From Chloroflexota bacterium (GTDB taxonomy: Bacteria > Chloroflexota > Anaerolineae > Anaerolineales > Anaerolineaceae), in the NCBI GenBank assembly GCA_021825925.1, contig JAKAFP010000004.1, positions 186,001 through 250,000 of the forward strand: a stretch of DNA of 64,000 nucleotides. The letters are read 5' to 3'. Below the pieces are notes generated by a model. The model was not told the DNA's origin and ran no database searches. It worked only from the letters and a program-made list of their open reading frames with translations. This document shows, one piece after another, positions 10,732-18,695 of the stretch; position 1 is the stretch's first letter; each line of letters opens with the position of its first letter. The position numbers were made by a program, and so were the translations under genes.

Positions 10732-13464
10732 ATGAAAATTCAACTGCGACATCAATTACCCACCCTACTTAAAATCCTTGCCATTGTGATTGGATTTATA
10801 GCACAGACTTTAATCCAAAAACACCTCTATATTGCACTCGCGATCTGGCTGGTCGCCTTGGTTGTATTTTTCTTTGGCACACAAAAATCTTCTGATAACG
10901 CTATCCCGATCATCAAGATCAATCCTGTACCCCATGAAAAGGTGTCGCAATGGGGCTATATATTTGCGTTGTTAGCCGTCATCTTTTCCATCGGCTCATT
11001 CTTTTTATTCTCGACCAGTCTTCCCAATATTTACGCGTGGGCGATCCATATTCTTAGCTTGATATTTATTTTCGTCGCAGCCTTCGGGTTTACGACTTCC
11101 AGAAAGAAAAGAGCTGTCAAAAGCGATACCTGGCGATGGTTTGAGATCGCAGTATTAATTGCTGTCTTATTGCTGGCCTTATTTTTACGAATCTATAAAC
11201 TTACGCAATTGCCATATGGATTCTGGTACGACGAAGCGGATGATGGTTTGAATGCGCTTCAAATCTTTGGCAACATGATGAATATTCCTGTTTTCGCCTC
11301 ATCCACCCAATTACCCGCTCACTTAATCTATCTGATCGCTTTGTCCATTAAAGTGTTCGGCCAATCCATTTTTGCTGTCAGGATCGTAAGCGCATTGTTC
11401 GGCGTGGGTACCGCTGCAGCAGCTTTTTTGGTTGGACGTGAATTATTTAACAATCGAAAAATTGGCATCCTTTTCGCCTTATTACTAGCCGTTACCAGAT
11501 GGGATTTGGTATGGAGTCACATCGGTATGCACGGTGTGACCGTTCCATTTTTTGAGCTGCTCTCATTTGGGCTGATCCTTCGGGCATTACGGTTGCAGCG
11601 CTTCAAAGATTATCTATTGGCTGGGCTTGCTTTGGGACTTGGATTGTGTTTTTATGTGCCTTATAGATTATTCCCTCTCGTGATGATCATTTTGCTGGTG
11701 CTGATTTGTTTGGCCCATCACGATTATTTAAAAAAAACCTGGCGTCATTTGATTGTTTTTGTTTTTGGTGCCTTTTTAATCTCAGTCCCAATTTCACAAT
11801 TTGCCGTTTTTCATGCTGACGAATTCTGGGGTCGGACTGATCAGGTTTCCATTTTTTCTGGTCGAACCGTTCAGGAAGGTATTCAAACTGCGTTAAAAAC
11901 TACCGGCCAACATTTGGCAATGTTCACATATAAAGGTGATAGAAACGGACGCCACAACATTCCATCAGAACCCATGTTGGATCTTGTTACTGGAACACTA
12001 TTCATATTGGGAGTCGCTCTTTGTCTTTATCGAATCAAAAAACCTGTTTCGATCTTATTCCTTTTTTGGCTATTAATTATGCTAATTCCAGGCATTTTTT
12101 CACTGGATTTTGAATCCCCGCAAACATATCGTTCAATCGGAAGTATGCCGGCAGCACTCCTCTTCGCGATCGTCCCCATCAGTGCGCTAATTGAAGACCA
12201 GCTTCATATTTTCAAGCGTAAAACCAGTATCTTGATTGTGACTTCGCTTGTACTTGTGTTTTTCTCAATCTGCTCGTTAAATATTTATAACTACTTCGTT
12301 CGTCAAGCCAATTCATCGGCCTCATGGATGGAACACTCAACTCCTGACACCATAATCGCGCGAGAAATGGATCGGTATGGTGATCAAGTTGACTACTTTG
12401 TCAGCACTTTTTATTACAATACTCCAACAGTCCGCTTCCTGGCCCCCAACACCACGGAATATCACCGGGTTGAGACACAAGACACCTTTCCTTTCCTATT
12501 GGATGGAACCCGTGATGTGATATTCTTTCTTGACCGTGATCGAAAACCTGTTTATGAACAAATAAAGAAATACTATCCAAACGCGATTTATACAGAACAT
12601 AAAATGCCGGGTGGATCGGTCGCGCTCTATGAGATCTATTTAACCCAAAAAGACATCCAATCCATTCAAGGTTTGAATGTAAACTATTTTTCCACTCCAG
12701 AAATGAAAGGTAATGGTGATTCAAACACTACAGTAAAGCAGTTGAATCTTGCCTGGACGCCAGAGAACCCTGGTGCTTTGCCTTTTTATTGTGATATTTC
12801 AGGTGTCCTTTTTGTAGATCGCTTTGGCCAATATCAATTTTCAATCGAATCACCTTCCACCTTCGATCTTTATTTTGATGGAAAGCTTGCATTTCATGGA
12901 GAGGGTGGAACTTTTACAGGTTCAACCGAGCTGGCCAAAGGAGTTCATTCCATTGAAATTAAAGCTGTTGGCGAATATGGCAATTTCCATGTGACCTGGC
13001 AGCCGCCAGATGGTGAAATGGGTGAAATTCCAGTGTCCAATCTATTTCTGCCGCCCGTCACCAATAACGGATTACTTGGAAGCTATTACCCAAATGCAGC
13101 ATGGGAAGGTGTTCCCTCCATCATTCAGGTGGATCCATTCATCCATTTCTATTTCCACAATACCCCTCTTCCCCGGCCTTACACCGTAGAGTGGGTAGGC
13201 AAATTACAGATCAGTAAATCAGGAACATACGAATTGGGTCTCGAATCCATTGATGGCTCTCAACTGTATATTGATAATTCCTTGTTACTCGACAATCAGA
13301 CTCCAAACCAATATCAGGGAAAAACCATTGATCTGACTGAAGGTTTACATCCCATAAAAATACGGTTTTCTGATCTGACCGGCTCCACTCATATCAATCT
13401 GTTCTGGAAACCGCCAGATTCGGAACTGCAGAATATTCCTTCGGAAGTGTTATTCCTTCCATAA
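10732..13464 (+). CDS. GT39-like membrane protein with two C-terminal PA14-like domains
   Basis: The protein has 910 residues. The N-terminal ~560 residues hold 12 or more hydrophobic segments, with the acidic loop motif WYDEADD near residue 165 typical of the PMT_2/GT39 superfamily. Two related beta-sandwich units follow: about 650-775 (ending in WQPPDGEMGEIPVSNLFLPP) and about 777-910 (ending in WKPPDSELQNIPSEVLFLP). Their shared endings and the GxYxFxxxSxDxxxLYxD-like core are typical of PA14 domains, which bind carbohydrate in several secreted proteins. The sugar-transfer core is therefore tethered to two probable glycan-binding modules outside the cell. The start is at 10732 after a GGGGA leader. 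The gene is followed directly by a strong terminator. Confidence 0.75.
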   Translation: MKIQLRHQLPTLLKILAIVIGFIAQTLIQKHLYIALAIWLVALVVFFFGTQKSSDNAIPIIKINPVPHEKVSQWGYIFALLAVIFSIGSFFLFSTSLPNIYAWAIHILSLIFIFVAAFGFTTSRKKRAVKSDTWRWFEIAVLIAVLLLALFLRIYKLTQLPYGFWYDEADDGLNALQIFGNMMNIPVFASSTQLPAHLIYLIALSIKVFGQSIFAVRIVSALFGVGTAAAAFLVGRELFNNRKIGILFALLLAVTRWDLVWSHIGMHGVTVPFFELLSFGLILRALRLQRFKDYLLAGLALGLGLCFYVPYRLFPLVMIILLVLICLAHHDYLKKTWRHLIVFVFGAFLISVPISQFAVFHADEFWGRTDQVSIFSGRTVQEGIQTALKTTGQHLAMFTYKGDRNGRHNIPSEPMLDLVTGTLFILGVALCLYRIKKPVSILFLFWLLIMLIPGIFSLDFESPQTYRSIGSMPAALLFAIVPISALIEDQLHIFKRKTSILIVTSLVLVFFSICSLNIYNYFVRQANSSASWMEHSTPDTIIAREMDRYGDQVDYFVSTFYYNTPTVRFLAPNTTEYHRVETQDTFPFLLDGTRDVIFFLDRDRKPVYEQIKKYYPNAIYTEHKMPGGSVALYEIYLTQKDIQSIQGLNVNYFSTPEMKGNGDSNTTVKQLNLAWTPENPGALPFYCDISGVLFVDRFGQYQFSIESPSTFDLYFDGKLAFHGEGGTFTGSTELAKGVHSIEIKAVGEYGNFHVTWQPPDGEMGEIPVSNLFLPPVTNNGLLGSYYPNAAWEGVPSIIQVDPFIHFYFHNTPLPRPYTVEWVGKLQISKSGTYELGLESIDGSQLYIDNSLLLDNQTPNQYQGKTIDLTEGLHPIKIRFSDLTGSTHINLFWKPPDSELQNIPSEVLFLP

Positions 13465-13485
13465 CCTTTCGTGAAAAGAACACAA

Positions 13486-13519
13486 AAAAACACCAATTTC
13501 TTCATGAATTGGTGTTTTT
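13486..13519. terminator. Bidirectional rho-independent terminator
   Basis: AAAAACACCAATT (13486-13498) pairs perfectly with 13507-13519 around an 8-nt loop. A-tract and T-tract flank both sides, so it can serve the rightward GT39 gene and the leftward DUF2142 gene that converge here. Confidence 0.85.
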
Positions 13520-13549
13520 GATTTAACGAAAAACTGTAAAAGACCAGTG

Positions 13550-15397
13550 TCAGGGCTTCTCACATTGATATTTAAAGATGAGATCATTGTCGTTAGTAGA
13601 AGATTTGCCAGTGGTTCCATCTTTGATGAACAACTCGCCTTTGGTGTATTCATTGGTCGGGAATACTCCCAAGGCAAACTGAGACAGATCGGTTCCTTCA
13701 GCCGGCAAGATCTCGATGGTGATGGCCGCCCCTTTCATCCCAACCACATCAGGTATGTCAATGCTATACCATTTGTTTACAGGTATCCCGACCGGTGAAA
13801 ACGTGCTTGATGAAAGCAATTCTCCTGAACCGCTGCGTAAATTCAATATTACATTTCCACCTTCAGGTAGATCGTTTGTCATCGGCCAAATATCCACTTG
13901 GGAGATGGTTTTACAGTCTGCGATGATATTTTGGTTAAGAGCGTTCCCTTTTGCAAGGTTTTCAGCGACAAAAGTCTCTGGTCCCCAATTTTTGTAATAC
14001 GGGAGTCTGCAGGGTTTACCTGCTATCCAAAACCCTCCACACATGACATGATAATCAAAGAAGAGAGTAATCATAGACATAAGGCTGATGAGTGCAATTA
14101 TCACAATGAAGAAATGTCTCATGACTTTTATCGGTTTTACAAACACCATTGGTAAAAGGAATAAAGGTAGAAATGGATTGAAATATCTTCCTGTGATTCC
14201 AATGATGGTGGGTGAGTTCAAGGGCGTATTAGCGACAAAAAAGAGAACAAATATGACAAGAACATTAATTATCCCGGTGAGGATGAGAACAACCCGCACC
14301 TTTGTGGTTTGTATATTTTTCTCCTCCAGAAAAAATGCAAGAAGAATCGCAAACGGGTAGAGTATGTAGACTATTAATGGAAAACGCCAATAACTGTAAC
14401 CAGCAACCCCAATAAATTGTTGCAAATAGGTGGTGATATTAACCGAAAGGGTAAGCGCCAGGGCCTTGAAAAAAATAACCGGATTCTGTATCAAAGTTAA
14501 GAATTGAGGCATGGTATCCGTGGCCAAGTCGAGTTGATTGAAAACCACTTGCGAAGCCAAGTATGACCAACCCAAAGAAATACCAATGCTAATAATACTG
14601 GTAAGGATAATTGCAATAATTTCTTTTTTCTTTAAAAACCCCTTGAAAGGCAAGGTGAAAAGTAGGAACAACAAAAAAATGTAATTTGGTTTTAAGGTAC
14701 CCATGGCGAGTATAAGAATACAGGTAATAATGAGTCGTTTAGGCGTGATAAACGTCTCAGAATTTTTGATCAAGAACAAAATCCATGCAATGAAAAGAAA
14801 ACAAACTCCAAAGATGATCGGGTCAGGCGAAATGGAAGCTGCAGTGATGAGACATGTTGGTGCAACTGCAACCACCCCAAGAAGCCATTTTCCAAACGGG
14901 ATAATTCGCAATGCTGCGTAAACCAACACCAGATAAAGCAGCAGGTAAGAAAAACGGATCATGTAATAAATATAAACAACCGGAATATCGAGGCGAGGTC
15001 CCATAAAACGCATGATGGGCGCCTGTAGAATAAACAAGGTCGGGAAATAAACAGCCCTTGTACGATAGTTGATCAGACTATCAAAATCGCGATTCTGCCA
15101 ATTAATTTTGACTTTTGCTTGTTCCAACCAGGTGGGAACATCAATGGGCCATAAATTTACATCTTGACGATAGGAATCGGTGATGAGTGCAACCGGATAA
15201 TTTCTACCTTCTCCAAGAAATGAATTGGGCATAATGTGACCCAACGACATTTCAAAGATTCTAGCCATATAGGTCTCTTCATCATTATTAGCACCTGTGG
15301 GAATGACCAGGATTAAAAAGAGACCAGCTATCAAGATAATAAGTGGAAAAAAGATTTCAGGCTGGAAAAGGTAAAATTTTCCCTTATCTGATTTCAT
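13550..15397 (-). CDS. DUF2142 family polytopic membrane protein
   Basis: The protein has 615 residues. About 12 hydrophobic helices follow a short cytoplasmic N terminus. The first loop carries PTGANNDEETYMARIFEMS, matching the conserved D/E-E-x-x-H/Y motif region of DUF2142, a GT-C-like family often found in polysaccharide clusters. The last ~130 residues are a hydrophilic beta-rich tail, likely outside the membrane. The start codon is 6 nt after the stop of the GT2 gene, so the two form an operon. It probably transfers or elongates sugars on a lipid carrier; the exact reaction is unknown. Confidence 0.7.
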   Translation of the reverse strand: MKSDKGKFYLFQPEIFFPLIILIAGLFLILVIPTGANNDEETYMARIFEMSLGHIMPNSFLGEGRNYPVALITDSYRQDVNLWPIDVPTWLEQAKVKINWQNRDFDSLINYRTRAVYFPTLFILQAPIMRFMGPRLDIPVVYIYYMIRFSYLLLYLVLVYAALRIIPFGKWLLGVVAVAPTCLITAASISPDPIIFGVCFLFIAWILFLIKNSETFITPKRLIITCILILAMGTLKPNYIFLLFLLFTLPFKGFLKKKEIIAIILTSIISIGISLGWSYLASQVVFNQLDLATDTMPQFLTLIQNPVIFFKALALTLSVNITTYLQQFIGVAGYSYWRFPLIVYILYPFAILLAFFLEEKNIQTTKVRVVLILTGIINVLVIFVLFFVANTPLNSPTIIGITGRYFNPFLPLFLLPMVFVKPIKVMRHFFIVIIALISLMSMITLFFDYHVMCGGFWIAGKPCRLPYYKNWGPETFVAENLAKGNALNQNIIADCKTISQVDIWPMTNDLPEGGNVILNLRSGSGELLSSSTFSPVGIPVNKWYSIDIPDVVGMKGAAITIEILPAEGTDLSQFALGVFPTNEYTKGELFIKDGTTGKSSTNDNDLIFKYQCEKP

Positions 15398-15403
15398 CTT
15401 GGA

Positions 15404-16174
15404 CTACTTCCGATTTGCAATATTTTCATAAATCCAACAGGATAATTCCGCATGTATCTTATGTAAAAACCTTTGCAAAGGAGATGCATAAAGATTTGCG
15501 ACTCTTAATTCATCATCATATTGAGCTCTAGAATTGGAGCTTGTTATTGAAGTTGGATAAATCCGGAATTTTGCCAGGTATTGATTTATGAAATTTAATT
15601 TGTGGTGTTTTGTCACCCTCAGCCAATAGTCATAATCCATCGCGTTACGGAATTGACCATTAAAATAACCGATCGAATGAACAAGTTCCATCCGCCAGAA
15701 AGTGGAGGGTTGAGACACGTAATCAAGAATTGTCAAGCAGCTATCAATTCCCAGCATAAGCCAAAAATTTTTATAAAGCTTGATCATGCGGCGAACCTCA
15801 ATCCCATTTTCATTGATATTCAAACATTTTCCGGTAACGATTTTTGCGTCTGGATGGTCCAGAAAATATTGGCCGACTGTTAAAAGCGTATTCGGCGTGT
15901 AAATATCGTCAGAATTCATATATGCGACTACATCGCCGCTGACCATTTTTAACCCTTTGTTAATTGCATCTACCTGTCCATTATCTGGTTCACTGATCCA
16001 GTTAAGAAAATGCTCGTATTTCTTTAAAATATCAAGCGTATTGTCAGTTGATCCCCCATCCAGGACTATGACTTCCAAATTTGGATAATTTTGGGAAAGA
16101 ACACTTTGAATTGTTTCTTCTATGAACCTAGCTTGGTTAAGTGTAGGTATAACGATGGATATTTTGGGGAGCAT
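15404..16174 (-). CDS. Family 2 glycosyltransferase
   Basis: The protein has 256 residues and is a typical GT-A fold enzyme: KISIVIPTLNQARFIEETI at the N terminus, LDGGSTDNT for nucleotide binding, and NSDD as the metal-binding DxD-equivalent near residue 88. There is no membrane helix, so it is a cytoplasmic or peripheral GT2 that adds a sugar from a nucleotide donor, perhaps to a polyprenyl-phosphate carrier. It is first in a two-gene operon with the DUF2142 protein, which suggests that it makes the substrate used by that membrane protein. Acceptor and sugar are not determinable. Confidence 0.85.
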   Translation of the reverse strand: MLPKISIVIPTLNQARFIEETIQSVLSQNYPNLEVIVLDGGSTDNTLDILKKYEHFLNWISEPDNGQVDAINKGLKMVSGDVVAYMNSDDIYTPNTLLTVGQYFLDHPDAKIVTGKCLNINENGIEVRRMIKLYKNFWLMLGIDSCLTILDYVSQPSTFWRMELVHSIGYFNGQFRNAMDYDYWLRVTKHHKLNFINQYLAKFRIYPTSITSSNSRAQYDDELRVANLYASPLQRFLHKIHAELSCWIYENIANRK

Positions 16175-16356
16175 AAAGTCTCGATTATTTTGGAATATAC
16201 AAATTATAAGGGATAATCTGAATCATAAATTAATAAAAAACAATTAGGTATTATGAAATAAAAAAATCAAAAACCAAGCATAATTGTGATCGAGAATCAT
16301 GTCTGTGACGATATGCTCTTATAATATAATTATCAATCTAGCCGCTGGAGACATTG

Positions 16357-17961
16357 ATGAGGTTTTACATCGCTGGAATAAAAAAAACGATAGCAGAGCT
16401 TAGACTAAACGATTTTATTATCCTATTAGTCTTTAGTTTAGTTTCAACCTTTGTAGTTAAAGATAGCATAACCCCGATACTCCTTACGGGTCGAAGTTTT
16501 GAAGGGAGAAGCCTCTTATTAAAGATCGGCTTACTCACTTTATATTTTATTGTCTTTTTTCTAATATTTTTCTTGATTCATAAGGTTTATCACAATTATG
16601 TCTCAATGAAAAATTCGTTTGCCGTGGATGAATCACTTGGAAAATCTTATAAAACGCTTGTCGTAGCACTGATCACAGTTTCATTTGGGATCTTAACCAT
16701 TTTCATCCTTAACAATTTGATTTCTCTGATTGACACCAATAATTGGAAATTAGCGAATCTGGATTCCATTCCAGTGATCGAACCTATTGGCAATGATTTT
16801 CGAGTTGGACTATATGATCCAGCAGTAAATCTTATTAAAAATGGTTTCAAAGGTATTGCGGCAGACAACTCATACCCTAGTTACTATCCCCCAATTGTGA
16901 ATGTTTTTAGTGTGCCTTACACATTCTTTTACGTCGAGAACGCATTTTTAATTCATACTTTCCTTTTGTTTTGTTTAAATATTCTAGTACTGATAATTGC
17001 CGCGAAAATAGCACAAAAATTTTTCCTTGAAAAAGTGATGAACAATCAGATTGTAATAATACTTACATCAATCATGCTTTTCATCGTCGTGGCATTTTTC
17101 AATTTTAGCAGTTATGGTTTTCTGTTTAGTATTGAAAGAGGAAATGTTGACATCATTGCCATGTTCTTTATCATGCTTTCGATATGGACGTTGATCACCC
17201 AACCAAAAAGAATATGGCTTCAAGTGATTTTCCTTTCAATCGCAACCCACTATAAGATATATCCTGCAATCCTTTTTTTGCTGCTCTTTTATTACCATGG
17301 GAAGAAACTTTTCTTGCCGATGCTGCTTGTAAATCTGGCTTTCTTTTTCGTTTTGGGACCCAAAACAGCTTGGGCGTTTATTTTGTCCTTAACGAACATT
17401 GAAAGTGGCGCAGGTTCCGGAGTAAATTGGACCTGGGTAGGAAACCATAGTGCTTCTTCATTTGCTGAATGCGTGACCAATATCTATGACAGCCTGTCTC
17501 CATATCTAAATGTAATATTCATAGGGTGCTTGCTTGCTCCAATAGCAATTTGGATATTTGGAATCATAAATGTTTTGAAAAAGAAAAAGGAATCCTTGAA
17601 TATTATCTTGTTCTTGATGATCACCCTGCCATTGATGGATTTAATTCCAACCATAAGCAATGATTATCGTCTGGTTATTCAATCAACAACATTTTTATTG
17701 TTCATTGGATTAATCCTCTCTCAGATCTATGAGAACCCAAGAGGGGAACAAATTATTGAGCTGATATTCGTCCTGATCATCATGTTCTTTATTGCACGAC
17801 CGTTTGATCAAGCTGCCCCATACTCTTATAATCTCAAGAGCGGATCTTCCATCTTTTTAAATAATAAATATGTATGGTGTCTGTTGCTAGAAGCATTGAT
17901 GGTGTGGAATATTTTCGCGCATAACAAGCCTAAAAAGAACATCCAAAAACTAAAACAATAA
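16357..17961 (+). CDS. GT87/DUF2029-like membrane glycosyltransferase
   Basis: The protein has 534 residues and about 10-12 hydrophobic helices. I choose the ATG at 16357, which follows CTGGAG at a 6-nt spacing, rather than the adjacent TTG at 16354. A loop after the third or fourth helix contains FRVGLYDPAVNLIKNGF and YPSYYPPIVNVF, with the charged-then-aromatic pattern of GT87 (DUF2029) polyprenol-phosphate-mannose-dependent transferases. A second loop has the motif SIERGNVD, also common in that family. It closes the membrane-glycosyltransferase block. The family call is moderate because the sequence is divergent and AT-rich. Confidence 0.65.
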   Translation: MRFYIAGIKKTIAELRLNDFIILLVFSLVSTFVVKDSITPILLTGRSFEGRSLLLKIGLLTLYFIVFFLIFFLIHKVYHNYVSMKNSFAVDESLGKSYKTLVVALITVSFGILTIFILNNLISLIDTNNWKLANLDSIPVIEPIGNDFRVGLYDPAVNLIKNGFKGIAADNSYPSYYPPIVNVFSVPYTFFYVENAFLIHTFLLFCLNILVLIIAAKIAQKFFLEKVMNNQIVIILTSIMLFIVVAFFNFSSYGFLFSIERGNVDIIAMFFIMLSIWTLITQPKRIWLQVIFLSIATHYKIYPAILFLLLFYYHGKKLFLPMLLVNLAFFFVLGPKTAWAFILSLTNIESGAGSGVNWTWVGNHSASSFAECVTNIYDSLSPYLNVIFIGCLLAPIAIWIFGIINVLKKKKESLNIILFLMITLPLMDLIPTISNDYRLVIQSTTFLLFIGLILSQIYENPRGEQIIELIFVLIIMFFIARPFDQAAPYSYNLKSGSSIFLNNKYVWCLLLEALMVWNIFAHNKPKKNIQKLKQ

Positions 17962-17982
17962 GGCCAATTTATTGGTATACAG

Positions 17983-18014
17983 ATCGCCAATCTCATTCGG
18001 ATTGGCGATTTTTA
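17983..18014 (+). terminator. Rho-independent terminator
   Basis: ATCGCCAATC (17983-17992) and GATTGGCGAT (18000-18009) form a 10-bp stem with a 7-nt loop followed by T-rich sequence, just after the GT87-like gene. Confidence 0.85.
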
Positions 18015-18028
18015 ATATTTTTAAGAGC

Positions 18029-18076
18029 TTGAAAAATGGTAAAAAATCGCTACAATAAACCATATAAACTAGTTTA
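18029..18076 (+). promoter_or_regulatory. Promoter and putative operator of the tetR-PQQ operon
   Basis: TTGAAA (18029-18034), 16-bp spacer, TACAAT (18051-18056). A perfect 12-bp palindrome, TAAACTAGTTTA (18065-18076), lies at about +3 to +14 and could be the autoregulatory TetR site. Confidence 0.6.
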
Positions 18077-18080
18077 GTGT

Positions 18081-18641
18081 ATGGAGTTTATTTTGATCAA
18101 TCTATCCCAACTTTATGCCGAAGCGATGAATCTTTATTGGGAGCAAGGCCTCAAATTCACCATGGATGAACTTGCATCCCGCCTTTGCATCAGTAAAAAG
18201 ACGCTTTATGAAATGGTGCACTCCAAAGAGGATCTGATCGTTCAAGTGATCGAATTTTACTTCGACGGCGTGGCACAACTTCAAAACACCATCCATTCTG
18301 ATATGAGTCTCTCAGCTGTTGAAAAACTAAAGAAACTTTTGTGTGCCACCCCTGATTTTGTGGTGCGCAAAGTCCATCTGCATGAATTAAAAATGAACTA
18401 CCCTGCCACATTCAAAATATTGGATGACAAATTGCGCCTCGGATGGGACAAAACCTTATCTGTGATAGACCAGGCCAGAGCAGAAGGAAGCATCAAAGAA
18501 TTCAACAATCAGCTTTTCAGCAAAATCTATGCCTCTGCCATCGAAGAGATCATTCTCGGCAACGATGCTGAGATCCCCCTGACCTTCAGACAGCAGCAGG
18601 AACAAATGGTTGACATGCTGCTTTTCGGAATTTGTAAATAA
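18081..18641 (+). CDS. TetR/AcrR family transcriptional regulator
   Basis: The protein has 186 residues. The N-terminal HTH (FTMDELASRLCISKKTLYEMV, about 26-46) is the standard TetR DNA-binding motif; the rest is the variable helical ligand-binding domain. The start is uncertain: ATG at 18081 lacks a ribosome site, while an in-frame TTG at 18093 has GGAG (18083-18086) 6 nt upstream, giving a form four residues shorter. It sits 54 bp before a secreted PQQ-propeller gene with no terminator between, so it probably controls that gene and itself. Ligand unknown. Confidence 0.8.
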   Translation: MEFILINLSQLYAEAMNLYWEQGLKFTMDELASRLCISKKTLYEMVHSKEDLIVQVIEFYFDGVAQLQNTIHSDMSLSAVEKLKKLLCATPDFVVRKVHLHELKMNYPATFKILDDKLRLGWDKTLSVIDQARAEGSIKEFNNQLFSKIYASAIEEIILGNDAEIPLTFRQQQEQMVDMLLFGICK

Positions 18642-18695
18642 AGCGTTCACGCCCCAAGTTTCCATATTTATTCAACGAAAAGGAAAACGCCTGTT

